A DNA stretch of 64,000 nt from CBDBCU01 sp965242615 (GCA_965242615.1 CBDESR010000005.1:930001-994000), one strand, 5' to 3'; shown: positions 47,781-55,558, numbered from the stretch's first letter. Translations and numbers: made by a program. The notes: generated from the sequence alone by a model not told the origin.

Positions 47781-48284
47781 CTAGTTCAGTTGGGGGGCCG
47801 CGCCGGAAAGGTCGGCGGCGGTACAAACCACCGTCCGATGGGGATGGGACGGGGAAAGGGCCGCCGCCGCCATTGCCCACCGGGGAATAGCCAATTGCCC
47901 GCCCCCCGGCCGCAATTGCGCCGCCCAGCGGCCAAGCAAAGTCCACCGGCCTTGCGCCGGCAGCAGCCAATTACGGCCGCCGGGAGTAGTCAGCAGCTGA
48001 TGCCAAGCCAGCAGCCAATGGCTGACCGCCGCCAGCACCGCCAAAGTCAGCGGGATAACGGCCGGCAGGGAAAAGAGCGTCAAATCCGGCAGTTCCAGTC
48101 CCCCCAGAACCCGCTGCGCCGTCAATTCCAACGGCATCCCGGCGGCTTGGGACAGCAACAGGATGATGGCGGCCAGCAACGCCGCGGCGCTGCCCACCGG
48201 AACAGCTATGCCCACCAGCACGGATTTAAGCGTCGCCGTCGCCAACCGCCAAAGGGCCAGCGGCATTTGCGAAAGGACTTTCAT
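47781..48284 (-). CDS. Hypothetical integral membrane protein
   Basis: This 167-residue protein has two or three membrane helices, about 20-45 (L-V-G-I-A-V-P-V-G-S-A-A-A-L-L-A-A-I) and 72-98 (L-T-L-F-S-L-P-A-V-I-P-L-T-L-A-V-L-A-A-V). A Gly/Pro/Arg-rich cytosolic tail and 'HPHRTVVCTAADL' follow. No domain is recognised. ATG 48284 begins M-K-V-L-S-Q-M, with AAGGAC-like complement upstream. It stands alone beside a repeat-rich spacer. Confidence 0.55.
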   Translation of the reverse strand: MKVLSQMPLALWRLATATLKSVLVGIAVPVGSAAALLAAIILLLSQAAGMPLELTAQRVLGGLELPDLTLFSLPAVIPLTLAVLAAVSHWLLAWHQLLTTPGGRNWLLPAQGRWTLLGRWAAQLRPGGGQLAIPRWAMAAAALSPSHPHRTVVCTAADLSGAAPQLN

Positions 48285-48634
48285 AAGACAAATTTAGCAC
48301 AAGGCGGTCGGAAGTCAAGCGGAATATGTCACCAGTCTCCTACAAATCGAATCCCCCCATCCCCCAAAAGCGGCCATCCCGCCCCCCTTGATCGTCCTTC
48401 CCACGAAAACGGCCATCCCGAACCCCCGCCCCTAAAACTCCCCAAACTTCCAACCCCCTCCCCTATGCCATTCCGCCCCTTCTTTTCTATGTCATTCCGA
48501 GGCGACAGCCGAGGAATCCAAAATACCCGCCCTAAATCCCCCACCTAACAAAAAGACAGGTCTCCCGCCCTTGCCGGGAAACCCGCCAAACCCTTTCGCC
48601 CCCGCCGCGTCAGCAGAAAAGGCCGCCGCTAATC
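48285..48634. repeat. Spacer with degenerate repeats A and B
   Basis: There is no gene. 48389-48420 is a degenerate repeat A (TTCCCACGAAAACGG). 48487-48532 is repeat B (TATGTCATTCCGAGGCGACA, AGGAATCC). The surrounding sequence is C-rich with many CCCC runs. Confidence 0.6.
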
Positions 48635-49132
48635 CTACCCCGCCGCGCCGTCCTCCTTCCCATTCCGGCGACCATCCCCATTCCGCGCCCACTCCTCAAC
48701 CTCCTTGGCCGTAGCCCCCGGATTCTCCTCCAAAAACTCCAGCAACTGGGCGTTCCTGATGGCAACGCCCTCCTGCCGCCCCTCCTGCCGCCCCTCATCC
48801 AGCCCCACCAGCCGCCCCTCCTGCCGCCCTTCTTCCCGACCCTCTTGCCGGTTCAACTCCCGCTCCTTCCTGCTCAGCACCTGATGCACCCCCTTAATCT
48901 TATGCCACAGATAATCGCTCAGCCAAATCCCGCCGCCGGCCACACTCCAGCCGCCGATGACCAAGGCTAACCGCTGCTGCCAAGTCTCCTTGACATTATC
49001 CGGCGCCACACTCAAAGTCAGCCACGCCACGCCCACCGCAATAGCCACCACCAGCAAAGCAACCCCAATCGTCCCGTAGCGCACCGCAAAGCGCGCCACC
49101 GCCCGTCTAACCCTGGCCTGCCTTACCCGCAT
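48635..49132 (-). CDS. Two-TM protein with EGRQEGR repeat and helical tail
   Basis: This 165-residue protein has two membrane helices (about 20-45 and 57-75), then 'KIKGVHQVLSRKERELNRQEGREEGRQEGRLVGLDEGRQEGRQEG' in segments, a repetitive 4-residue E-G-R-x pattern. It ends with a helical motif 'FLEENPGATAKEVEEWARNG'. The E-G-R-x repeat is frequently added at the ends of unrelated bacterial proteins and changes length easily. The final helix pair, E-E-N-P-x-A-T-x-x-E-V-x-x-W, is also common on its own and may be a small protein-binding domain (inference). Confidence 0.6.
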   Translation of the reverse strand: MRVRQARVRRAVARFAVRYGTIGVALLVVAIAVGVAWLTLSVAPDNVKETWQQRLALVIGGWSVAGGGIWLSDYLWHKIKGVHQVLSRKERELNRQEGREEGRQEGRLVGLDEGRQEGRQEGVAIRNAQLLEFLEENPGATAKEVEEWARNGDGRRNGKEDGAAG

Positions 49133-49430
49133 CGTCGCCCCTCCATTTCTCTAAAACTACCGGCCAAACCAACTCGCCGCCCGGAACCGCCTCCCATCAT
49201 TTAACTATACCATACCGCCCTCCACAACCACCCTCAACACAACCAGACATCCCCCCATGCCGTCATTCCCACGAAAGTGGGAATCCAGAACCCTCGCCCT
49301 TAAAAACTACCCAAACTCCCGCCCCTTCCCCTATGTCATTCCGAGGCCACAGCCGAGGAATCTAAAATGCCCGCCTTAAACCCCTCTCAAAACCCGCAGA
49401 CTCCCCAAACTCCAAAAGTTTTGAGGGGGT

Positions 49431-49460
49431 GCGGGGGAACTTTTACAAAAGTTCCCCCGC
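49431..49460. repeat. 30-bp palindrome, copy 1
   Basis: GCGGGGGAACTTTT and its exact complement are separated by AC. A strong 14-bp hairpin with GC base and AT tip results. The flanks AAAAGTTTTGAGGGGGT are shared with copy 2. Confidence 0.75.
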
Positions 49461-49702
49461 CGTAGCCCCAAGGCAATCGCCTATCTAATCCGCCACTCCC
49501 CCAAAAGCGGCTGTCCTTCCCCCCCTTCCACCGTCCTTCCCCCAAAAGCGGGAATCCAGAACCCCCACCCTCAAAAACTTCCCCAACTCCCAACCCCTTC
49601 CCCTCATGTCATTCCGACCAAAGGGAGGAATCTAAAATGCCGCCCCCGCAACCACCCTCAAAACCCCCAGTTATCCCCAAACTTCAAAAGTTTTGAGGGG
49701 GT

Positions 49703-49732
49703 GCGGGGGAACTTTTACAAAAGTTCCCCCGC
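49703..49732. repeat. 30-bp palindrome, copy 2
   Basis: This is the same 30-bp palindrome, with identical left flank and near-identical right flank (CGTAACCCC against CGTAGCCCC). It is 272 bases from copy 1. Confidence 0.75.
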
Positions 49733-49958
49733 CGTAACCCCAACAAAACCGGCGGGTTTCCCGGTGGGGCCGGGAGACCCGCCCCCAATTCCCAATTCTC
49801 AATTCTGGGAATTATATACCAACCTAAACGGAATAGGTTGGGGACACCCCTGCCAATTCCCGTTCTTTTGCCCCCAAACGCCCCACTTATCCTGCCCCCG
49901 TTTCTCTATGCCGCGCCGAACTGCCCGGCTGGTTGCCGGCGTTGTAGCCGACATCCGT

Positions 49959-50587
49959 TCAGGCAATCCGGTCGGCGTAGCGCAGCCGTTTGCCGACCAT
50001 TCCCCGAGCCATCATGACCATCTGCTCCAGCGTGTCCAAGGGCCGCTGATTGTGCCGTCCCGCAAACTCGCCGACCTACCGGTGCCGGTGCTTGCTGCTG
50101 AAGTGGTGGTATATCCCGATACAGCCCCGCTTCAGCATTGACCAGAAGGACTCCACCCCATTGGTATGCGCCATGGCCCGCACATACTCCCCCGCCGAGG
50201 GCTTGACTACTTCGTGCAGCCGGGACAGCCCGGCATAAGCCCGGGCCGCGTCGGTGTAAACCGTCGCCATATCCCGGGTGCGGCTCTCCACAAACCCCTG
50301 CAAGGTCGGCGCATCGGTGGACTTTACCACTTGGAGGACTGCATCACCGTGCCGGTTTTCACTGAAAAGAACCGGCGGCAGGCCCGGCAGTGAAAGGGCA
50401 TCTGAGGATGCTTGCCTTCCCGCCCGGCGTTGGGGCTGGCGCAATGGGAGCAACGGAGGCCGTCGGGCCAACGATTAGCGATAAACCACTCCTCAGCGGT
50501 AGCGTCATCCGGGAACATCTGGAACAGTTCGGGCAGGCCGATGCCTTTGCGGAAAAACTTGCCCGGCGCCGATTGTTTAGCCATCAT
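49959..50587 (-). pseudogene. IS1595-family transposase, internally deleted
   Basis: The N-terminal part from ATG 50587 has 'LPELFQMFPDDATAEEWFIANRWPDGLRCSHC', the zinc finger C-S-H-C...C-R-A-C and 'FFSVKTGTVMQSSK', all typical of IS1595 transposases. It then hits a stop, and the coding continues in another frame with 'TYTDAARAYAGL', 'GEYVRAMAHTNGVESFWSMLKRGCIGIYHHFSSKH'. This carries the last Asp, H-T-N-x-V-E and the normal end 'LRYADRIA' after a TAG replacing a Tyr codon. The first catalytic Asp region, roughly 130 residues, is missing. The element cannot move by itself. Confidence 0.85.
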
Positions 50588-50614
50588 CTCACCTCTCTGT
50601 ATTGAAGTCAGTAG

Positions 50615-50787
50615 CCCAATTCCATAGGGGAATTGGCGTCTGTCGCATAGCCGGATAATAGCAGACAAAATTTCGTAAAGCAAATTATTTGTTGCGACTT
50701 AATTTGCCGCCGCCGCGTATTGACATCCCCCGGTCCATTGCCTATAGTTGGGGCTGCTACAGACACACAATCCATAGGGAATTCCCT
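50615..50787. mobile_element. Inverted-repeat segment next to the IS1595 remnant
   Basis: The sequence near 50615-50655 (CCAATTCCATAGGGGAATTGG then TCTGTCGCATAGCC) is echoed in inverted form at 50751-50787 (GGGGCTGCTACAGACACACA then TCCATAGGGAATTCCC). The pair may be the IS1595 end plus a solo end of a related element, or a small non-autonomous derivative of 173 bp. The spacer 50656-50750 is AT-rich and non-coding. Confidence 0.45.
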
Positions 50788-50902
50788 TGCTCAAGCGTAA
50801 GCGTTTCAGGGTTCGGCCGCGCGCCCCCTTGGCGAGGCTTACGCAGGAACCCGGCGACTGTGGCGGTTAGCCTAATCCTGACTCGCGAGGGGGTTTTTAA
50901 CC

Positions 50903-51575
50903 GTGAAAGTCCTGTTTCCCTGGGTCGACCCGCTCATCCTTGCCCTGACTGCTGTTGCCCTGCGCTGCCACCGCGCCTACCGCTACTCCCATCCCCACGG
51001 CCACGCCGCAGCCCACTCCTACCGCTGCCCCGTTGGCTACCTCTACTCCTACCCCTGCGCCTACCGCCACACCGCTACCGACGGCTACGCCCGAACCCAC
51101 AGCCACGGCTATGCCGAAGCCATCATTGGCGCAACGCTACGGCATATCGGGTTCCCCGGTTACGGTTAGGGCGTTTAAGGGTTTGCAGGATTGGCGTTCC
51201 GCCAGCAAAAAACGACTTGTAGTCGGTTGCTACGCCGGTTCCCAAGGTTCGTATCTCGGAGAAACGTACTACACTTTTACTGATGACGGGGAAAACACCC
51301 CCCAAAGCAATTATCTGGCGGTAACTGGGTTCCCGGGAGCAACTGTCGGGGTCTCGGACTACCCTTGTTTTGAGATGGCAGTGTGGTACGAGAGGACGCT
51401 GGAGCATTCGTATTGGACTGTGATCTGCAGACCGGTCTGTCTCGTAGCCCCTCCTTCCCCTTTGTATAACCCGCCAGCTCATTCTTGGAAGTACGACACG
51501 CCTATGCTGGCCCTCTTTGATGCGAAGGCGTATCAAGGGATGACTAAACGCCAATGGCGGGACCTTTACCGGTAA
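50903..51575 (+). pseudogene. Lipoprotein with Thr-Pro linker, frameshifted in the signal peptide
   Basis: A GTG at 50903 (GAGGGGG upstream) starts a signal-peptide-like stretch, M-K-V-L-F-P-W-V-D-P-L-I-L-A-L-T-A-V-A-L. At about 50955-50963 the useful frame changes: the mature part C-A-A-T-A-P-T-A-T-P-I-P and a ~50-residue Thr/Pro/Ala linker are in the +2 frame, which has a TGA just upstream. The remaining ~150 residues ('RLVVGCYAGSQGSYLGETYYTF', 'SYWTVICRPVCL') are of no known family. A single-base change would restore a normal lipobox. It may be a sequencing error, a decayed gene or a switch. GC is lower than in neighbours. Confidence 0.6.
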
Positions 51576-51991
51576 GCTCGCGCCTATCCCTACTAGGCGA
51601 AGGCGTCCCGTACCTGAAGGTAACGGATGCCATCCGGTGGTCGGAGTGTCCCGTCATTGAAAACGGCATACTGCGGGCTGCGGGAACCGTATCAGGCAGT
51701 CGCACCCTCTTGGACTCTCCGTCGGTCGCTACCTTTGTCATCAAGTATCGGAACACCGACCGCGACGCGTTGACTATCCTCCGTCCCGCTCCTCCGGGCG
51801 CGTCCTACCCGAACACGCCCGGCACTGCCGAGGCAACCCTTTGGGATGTGAGCAGCCGGTCTTTTTCCATAAAAGCGCCGGTGGGCAATCTGACCGAGCC
51901 GGTTGATTTGCTGGTGTGGGGTTCGGATATTCCCGGCGCGCACATAAAGGCCCCGCCGCTGGCTATTCACTCCATCCGGTACATCCAGTAA
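51554..51991 (+). CDS. Hypothetical beta-rich protein
   Basis: This 145-residue frame overlaps the end of the preceding gene by 22 bases. It reads 'VPYLKVTDAIRWSECPVIENGILRAAGTVSGSRTLLDSPSVATFVIKYRN' and 'TLWDVSSRSFSIKAPVGNLTEPVDLLVWGSDIPGAHIKAPPLAIHSIRYIQ' in segments, alternating hydrophobic strands with few helices, as in an extracellular Ig-like or galactose-binding fold. It has no signal peptide, so it may be the displaced C-terminal part of the frameshifted lipoprotein upstream. Its true start is uncertain. Confidence 0.5.
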   Translation: MAGPLPVSSRLSLLGEGVPYLKVTDAIRWSECPVIENGILRAAGTVSGSRTLLDSPSVATFVIKYRNTDRDALTILRPAPPGASYPNTPGTAEATLWDVSSRSFSIKAPVGNLTEPVDLLVWGSDIPGAHIKAPPLAIHSIRYIQ

Positions 51992-52061
51992 CCCGGCCCG
52001 ACTGCCGGCGCGCAATAAGGGCGGGAGGGACTAATCCCTTATGGAAACCGGAGGCGTTGTG

Positions 52062-52535
52062 ATGCCGTACAGTGCCCTGAGCGTAGCTAACAAGCTGATT
52101 GCCCTCGCCCATGAAGCCGGCCGCACCATCACTCCGATGCAGGTCATTAAGTTGACTTATTTCTGCCACGCGTGGATGCTTGGCCTGCATTCCCGTCCAT
52201 TGCTAGATGAGCCGGTCGAAGCGTGGCAGTACGGACCGGTTATTCCAAAAATATACCGGAGCCTGCGCCGATATGGCGGCGGGCCGGTAACGCGGCAGAT
52301 TCCTAACGTCAAGGAGGCAAACTTCGACGCCATAGAGCTTGACTTGATAGAGCAAGTGTCGTCGAAGTATGGCCGATGGACGGGTCCTCAGTTGTCTGCC
52401 CTTACACACGCCGTTGGTACGCCTTGGCACCAAGTGTGGGTGGGGCGTAAGACCCGCATCCCTAATCATAGAATCGAGCAGTTCTATAAGGACCAAGCGC
52501 GCAAGATAGCGCAGGAGACTTCGGGTGAGTGCTGA
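52062..52535 (+). CDS. Panacea-domain (DUF4065/SocA-like) antitoxin
   Basis: The start is ATG at 52062 with GGAGG eight bases before it. The 157-residue protein has 'SALSVANKLIALAHEAGRTITPMQVIKLTYFCHAWMLGLHSRPLLDEPVEAWQYGPVIPKIYRSLRRYG' in segments, the unmistakable Panacea/DUF4065 pattern (K-L-x-Y-x-x-x-x-W, E-A-W-x-x-G-P-V). A second conserved part is 'ALTHAVGTPWHQV'. This domain is the antitoxin in many different toxin-antitoxin pairs. The next gene overlaps its stop by 11 bases and codes for a small membrane protein, the expected place for the toxin. GC is lower than in the core genes nearby. Confidence 0.85.
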   Translation: MPYSALSVANKLIALAHEAGRTITPMQVIKLTYFCHAWMLGLHSRPLLDEPVEAWQYGPVIPKIYRSLRRYGGGPVTRQIPNVKEANFDAIELDLIEQVSSKYGRWTGPQLSALTHAVGTPWHQVWVGRKTRIPNHRIEQFYKDQARKIAQETSGEC

Positions 52536-52941
52536 AGCGAAAACCCCCGTGCCAGAGCCAGAGCGTCTTGCTGATTCGAGCATCCATCTAGGAGTCTCGA
52601 TTGGTCAGGTGGAAGAACGGCATCATATTGAAGCGTCGGACAATCAATTTGCCCGGGACCAGCGGTGGTTGAACGTAAAACATTGGATAGTGGTGTGCTT
52701 CGCTATCCTAGGTGCTATCTTGCTTGCCCCCGTCGCAGTTACTTTTGTAGGGGCAATTCTAGCGCCCGTGGTGATTATTCTGATTCACCAATTTGCTCCT
52801 GAGAGCATTGGCTGGTTGAGCGAAGAGCGGCAGAACGAAATCTATGTGGGAATACAAATCATCGGAGGTGGCGCAGTAGGCGCGATGTCCTTGATGAGCG
52901 CACAGTTTATTCAGAAGCTCATCCAGGAGAGAAAGCCGTGA
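52525..52941 (+). CDS. Two-TM partner of the Panacea antitoxin (candidate toxin)
   Basis: This 138-residue protein starts with GTG at 52525, within the antitoxin gene. A polar N-terminus (~50 residues, Asp/Glu-rich) is followed by helices 'WIVVCFAILGAILLAPVAVTFVGAILAPVVIILI' and, near the end, 'IQIIGGGAVGAMSLMSAQFI'. The C-terminus is short and basic. Membrane-active proteins are among the known partners of Panacea antitoxins, so this could disrupt the membrane when free (inference). It might also be a structural protein with no toxicity. Confidence 0.6.
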   Translation: MSAEAKTPVPEPERLADSSIHLGVSIGQVEERHHIEASDNQFARDQRWLNVKHWIVVCFAILGAILLAPVAVTFVGAILAPVVIILIHQFAPESIGWLSEERQNEIYVGIQIIGGGAVGAMSLMSAQFIQKLIQERKP

Positions 52942-53039
52942 CCAAACTGGAATAACAAGCCCGGCAGGAGCAACCTGCCGGGTGTATTGTCCGCCAACAT
53001 TTAGTTAGGTACATAACCCGTTCTTTACAGAGGTTGCCT

Positions 53040-53975
53040 ATGACTACCGCCCTACCCCCAATCACCGACCGTTCCCCCGAAGCCAATATGCAGTCCAGCC
53101 GGCGTTTTCTGGAACACGCCACGCTGGAGCTGGCCAAAGACCCGCCGGAGCGACTTCAGGCTTCCGAAAAGTCTTGGGGCGCGTTGTCCCAAGCCGTCAA
53201 AGCCGTCGCGAAAGACCGCCGCTGGCGCAATGATTCCCACTTCCGCACCCACGCCATCCTGAACCAGATTATCTACGAGCATTGGGATGGAACAGCGGTA
53301 GCGGCGGAAATGAGAAAGGACTTCTTGGCCGTTCAGTCCCTGCATTCCAACTACCACGAAAATGTGTCGGACGTCGATACTATTGAGGTAGGGATTGAGG
53401 CCGCACAACGGCTGGTTGACCGGTTGGAGCAGGTGCGGCGGGATGGCCCCCGGCCCGCCGTCATCAAGGACGCGGATGTCCAGGAACGATTGGCTTACCT
53501 GCTGGAAATAAACCAACTGGACCCGTCGGTCATTGACCGGGTAATACCCATCGGCAAACGGTCTAATGACGGTTTCAAGAAGGATGGGATGCTGGGGCGC
53601 GCGGTCAGCCGAGCGCGTCGCGGAAAGGAAATCCAGGGTTCCTACGCTACTTCGTGGGGAATACCTCGGCCGGGCGATGATAACAACGGGGACGATACTA
53701 CCGATAACGGAACGGGTCCGAATGATGATGGTCGGGGTGGGCGGCCGGCGCCGCGGCCGCGACCGGGTGGGCAATCACCCTCCGGCGGTCAGTCCTGGCC
53801 TGTACCGAAAGGCGGGAAAAGGGCGGGGTCGAACATTCAGGTAAAGCAGGGAAAGACCTTGCCGTTGAACGATGCGGCGGGTGAGGTATCGTCCCGGTCT
53901 GGACGGCAGGAACGGCGCAACCGACCCAAGAACCGGAACGGCAGTCAACCCACCGAAGTCAACATCCGTATGTAG
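53040..53975 (+). CDS. PaREP1-like protein with long disordered tail (third paralogue)
   Basis: This 311-residue protein from ATG 53040 has the first ~130 residues matching the family at 24668-25855: 'LEHATLELAKDPPERLQASEKSWGALSQAVKAVAKDRRWRNDSHFRTHAIL' in segments, then 'QSLHSNYHENVSDVDTIEVGIEAAQRLVDRLEQV'. The core differs by a gap at the G-D of A-x-G-D-L-L. Residues ~150-200 are helical. From ~205 the protein is a disordered Gly/Pro/Asp/Arg-rich tail of about 105 residues, which neither sister has. It is preceded by a pyrimidine-rich hairpin CCCGGCAGG...CCTGCCGGG. It may bind nucleic acid through its basic tail (inference). Confidence 0.6.
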   Translation: MTTALPPITDRSPEANMQSSRRFLEHATLELAKDPPERLQASEKSWGALSQAVKAVAKDRRWRNDSHFRTHAILNQIIYEHWDGTAVAAEMRKDFLAVQSLHSNYHENVSDVDTIEVGIEAAQRLVDRLEQVRRDGPRPAVIKDADVQERLAYLLEINQLDPSVIDRVIPIGKRSNDGFKKDGMLGRAVSRARRGKEIQGSYATSWGIPRPGDDNNGDDTTDNGTGPNDDGRGGRPAPRPRPGGQSPSGGQSWPVPKGGKRAGSNIQVKQGKTLPLNDAAGEVSSRSGRQERRNRPKNRNGSQPTEVNIRM

Positions 53976-54072
53976 TGTCCGGCAAGGGACGGACATTATC
54001 CATAAGGGAATTCAGTCAGTTTAGTTTGATATATAATTCCCGATTTCATTTATCAGGGGCGTAAAATCCGCA

Positions 54073-54109
54073 CTACCTACCGCTCCCACGGTAGGTAGGA
54101 CAATCCTTT
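54073..54109 (+). terminator. Hairpin with T5 tail
   Basis: A perfect 10-bp stem CTACCTACCG/CGGTAGGTAG (54073-54082, 54089-54098) closes a 6-base loop, followed by GACAATCC and TTTTT. It is a likely terminator, ahead of the broken HicA copy. Confidence 0.65.
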
Positions 54110-54224
54110 TTACCAAATTGCCAAGCAACTCTACCTGACCCCGGCGCAACTCCGGGATGCCATCCGCTGCACTTTGGGGTTGGATGATTACATTGCCATC
54201 CTGCGGGAGAGGGGGTTGATTTAG
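54105..54224 (+). pseudogene. HicA-like toxin gene, C-terminal fragment
   Basis: The frame ends I-A-K-Q-L-Y-L-T-P-A-Q-L-R-D-A-I-R-C-T-L-G, then L-D-D-Y-I-A-I-L-R-E-R-G-L-I-stop. This is the last ~35 residues of the toxin family encoded twice just downstream. The rest is missing. It marks the left edge of the array. Confidence 0.8.
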
Positions 54225-54303
54225 CGGGCGGGAAAAGAGGGCTTCCCTTCCATTTGGTATAATAAAGCGGATTTGCCAATCCTGCTTGGCAAAAGGAGGG
54301 ATA

Positions 54304-54627
54304 ATGACGCAGGAAAATCGGCTTGGGAACACGGCGACTCTGGCCCCGGAACTGCCGGCCGAGGTTATGGTGGAATCGCTGAACGACCCGCGGCTGCGGG
54401 TGAAGGAACCTATCGCGGTGTCGGTGTTTGAGACGGAAGGTTTCATCGTCGCCGAAGCTGAGGAGCTGTTCGAGTGCGGCGATGGCGTTAACCAAGCCGC
54501 GGCGATTGCTGACCTCCAGTACGCCATTGCCGACCTTTACTTTACCCTCGAAGCGGATAAAGACCGGCTGGGGCCGGGGTTGCAAAAGATTTGGGAAATC
54601 CTGCAAGTCAAGGTGGAGCGACGGTGA
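54304..54627 (+). CDS. HicB-like antitoxin, module 1
   Basis: This 107-residue protein starts at ATG 54304 with AAAGGAGGG before it. It reads 'TLAPELPAEVMVESLNDPRLRVKEPIAVSVFETEGFIVAEAEELFECGDGVNQAAAIADLQYAIADLYFTLEADKDRLGPGLQKIWEILQ' in segments. The beta strands and 'A-I-A-D-L-Q...I-A-D-L-Y' helix resemble HicB-type partial RNase H-fold antitoxins. Its stop overlaps the toxin start (GTGA). The partner follows, so the order is antitoxin then toxin. The same pair recurs immediately after. Confidence 0.7.
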   Translation: MTQENRLGNTATLAPELPAEVMVESLNDPRLRVKEPIAVSVFETEGFIVAEAEELFECGDGVNQAAAIADLQYAIADLYFTLEADKDRLGPGLQKIWEILQVKVERR

Positions 54628-54884
54628 CGCCCCGGGAGTTCGACCAACTCGCCGTAAAGTTCGGGATGCAGGTAACGGAAGGCGGCAGCCACCGCAAAGC
54701 CGTACTTTACCACGAAGGAAATCCCGTCGTCAGAACGCTCCGCTCCCGTAGCCCCGGCGCGTTCACCCACCACAAAGTCAGAACTCAGTTGCGCTTGAGC
54801 GAGGCCCAACTGCGGGATGCCATCCGCTGCACCTTGGGGCTAGAGGATTACATTGCCATCCTGCGGGAGAAGGGGCTGATTTAG
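54624..54884 (+). CDS. HicA-like mRNA interferase toxin, module 1
   Basis: This 86-residue protein starts with GTG at 54624, overlapping the antitoxin stop. It contains 'TPREFDQLAVKFGMQVTEGGSHRKAVLYHEGNPVVRTLRSRS', where G-G-S-H-R is the HicA hallmark and His the proposed catalytic residue. The longer C-terminus 'RLSEAQLRDAIRCTLGLEDYIAILREKGLI' is an extra ~35-residue helical segment not present in small HicA proteins. HicA enzymes have a double-stranded-RNA-binding fold and cut mRNA. The toxin is expected to be kept inactive by the protein before it. Confidence 0.75.
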   Translation: MTPREFDQLAVKFGMQVTEGGSHRKAVLYHEGNPVVRTLRSRSPGAFTHHKVRTQLRLSEAQLRDAIRCTLGLEDYIAILREKGLI

Positions 54885-54887
54885 ACT

Positions 54888-55211
54888 ATGGATAGGAAGG
54901 ATGCCGCCGGGAACACCGCGACTCTGGCCCCGGAACTGCCGGCCGAGGTTCGGCTGGAATCGCTGAACGACGCGCGGCTGCGGGTGAAGGAACCTATTGC
55001 GGTGGCGGTTTTTGTGGAGGGAGGGCAGGTTGTTGCCGAAGCAGCAGGCTTGGATGAATTTGGCTTTGGGGATGACTTGGCGGCGGCCATTGCGGACCTG
55101 CAATGCGCCCTGGTTGACCTGTATTTTACGCTGGCGGCGGAGCAAGACCATTTGGGCAAGGGACTGCGGCAGGTTTGGGCAACGCTGCAAGGAAAGGTGG
55201 CGCGGGAGTGA
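54888..55211 (+). CDS. HicB-like antitoxin, module 2
   Basis: This 107-residue protein starts three bases after the previous toxin stop. Most residues match module 1: 'TLAPELPAEVRLESLNDARLRVKEPIAVAVFVEGGQVVAEAAGLDEFGFGDDLAAAIADLQCALVDLYFTLAAEQDHLGKGLRQVWATLQ' in segments. Differences cluster in the middle strand-loop (GGQVVAEAAGLDEFGFGDD), the part expected to contact the toxin or other partner. The stop overlaps the toxin start as in module 1. No own promoter is seen; it is probably co-transcribed. Confidence 0.7.
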   Translation: MDRKDAAGNTATLAPELPAEVRLESLNDARLRVKEPIAVAVFVEGGQVVAEAAGLDEFGFGDDLAAAIADLQCALVDLYFTLAAEQDHLGKGLRQVWATLQGKVARE

Positions 55212-55468
55212 CGCCGCGGGAGTTTGACCGGGTTGTCGGGAAGTTCGGGATGGAGATAACGGAGGGCGGCAGCCACCGCAAAGCCAAGTTTTACTACCAA
55301 GGGGAACTTATCATCAGTACGCTCCGTTCGCGGAGTCCTCAGGAGTTTGAATCCCATCAAGTACGGCGTCAACTCAAACTTGACAACCGGCAGTTGCGCG
55401 CCGCCATCCGTTGCACTTTGGGGTTGGAGGACTACATTGCCATTCTGCGGGGGAAGGGATTGATTTAG
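55208..55468 (+). CDS. HicA-like mRNA interferase toxin, module 2
   Basis: This 86-residue protein begins with GTG at 55208. 'TPREFDRVVGKFGMEITEGGSHRKAKFYYQGELIISTLRSRS' keeps G-G-S-H-R. The tail 'DNRQLRAAIRCTLGLEDYIAILRGKGLI' is almost identical to the other copies. Compared with module 1 the substrate-facing residues differ (Y-Y-Q-G-E-L for Y-H-E-G-N-P), so each toxin may pair only with its own antitoxin (inference). Duplication of the whole pair is recent. Confidence 0.75.
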   Translation: MTPREFDRVVGKFGMEITEGGSHRKAKFYYQGELIISTLRSRSPQEFESHQVRRQLKLDNRQLRAAIRCTLGLEDYIAILRGKGLI

Positions 55469-55471
55469 CTT

Positions 55472-55558
55472 ATGGAAAGGAAGGATGCCGCCGCCGGCGC
55501 GGCTACTCTGGCCCCGGAACTGCCGCCCAGGGAACGGATAGCTTTGACGATGGGATAA
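55472..55558 (+). pseudogene. HicB-like antitoxin, N-terminal fragment
   Basis: Three bases after the second toxin stop, ATG starts M-E-R-K-D-A-A-A-G-A-A-T-L-A-P-E-L-P-P, the same opening as module 2. It then runs into unrelated residues and stops after 28 codons. This is the right-hand broken edge of the array, truncated where another gene's start has been fused. Confidence 0.75.

Larger units (their letters stand above)
49133..49958. repeat. 826-bp gene-free repeat cluster
   Basis: No convincing gene is present. It holds repeat A at 49261-49289 and a variant at 49531-49560, and repeat B at 49331-49375 and 49605-49646. A ~60-bp block centred on a 30-bp perfect palindrome occurs twice. A GAATT-rich piece lies at 49787-49815. 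The unit A-B-palindrome appears in the same order twice (49261-49466 and 49531-49740), so part of the cluster is a tandem duplication of about 270 bp. Confidence 0.75.

Noticed and set aside
49261..49740. A CRISPR array in the repeat cluster
   Set aside because: Repeats are of different kinds, irregularly spaced and also dispersed elsewhere. No cas genes are present.
53976..54072. Another gene upstream of the HicA fragment
   Set aside because: It is AT-rich with stops in all frames; only a hairpin follows.
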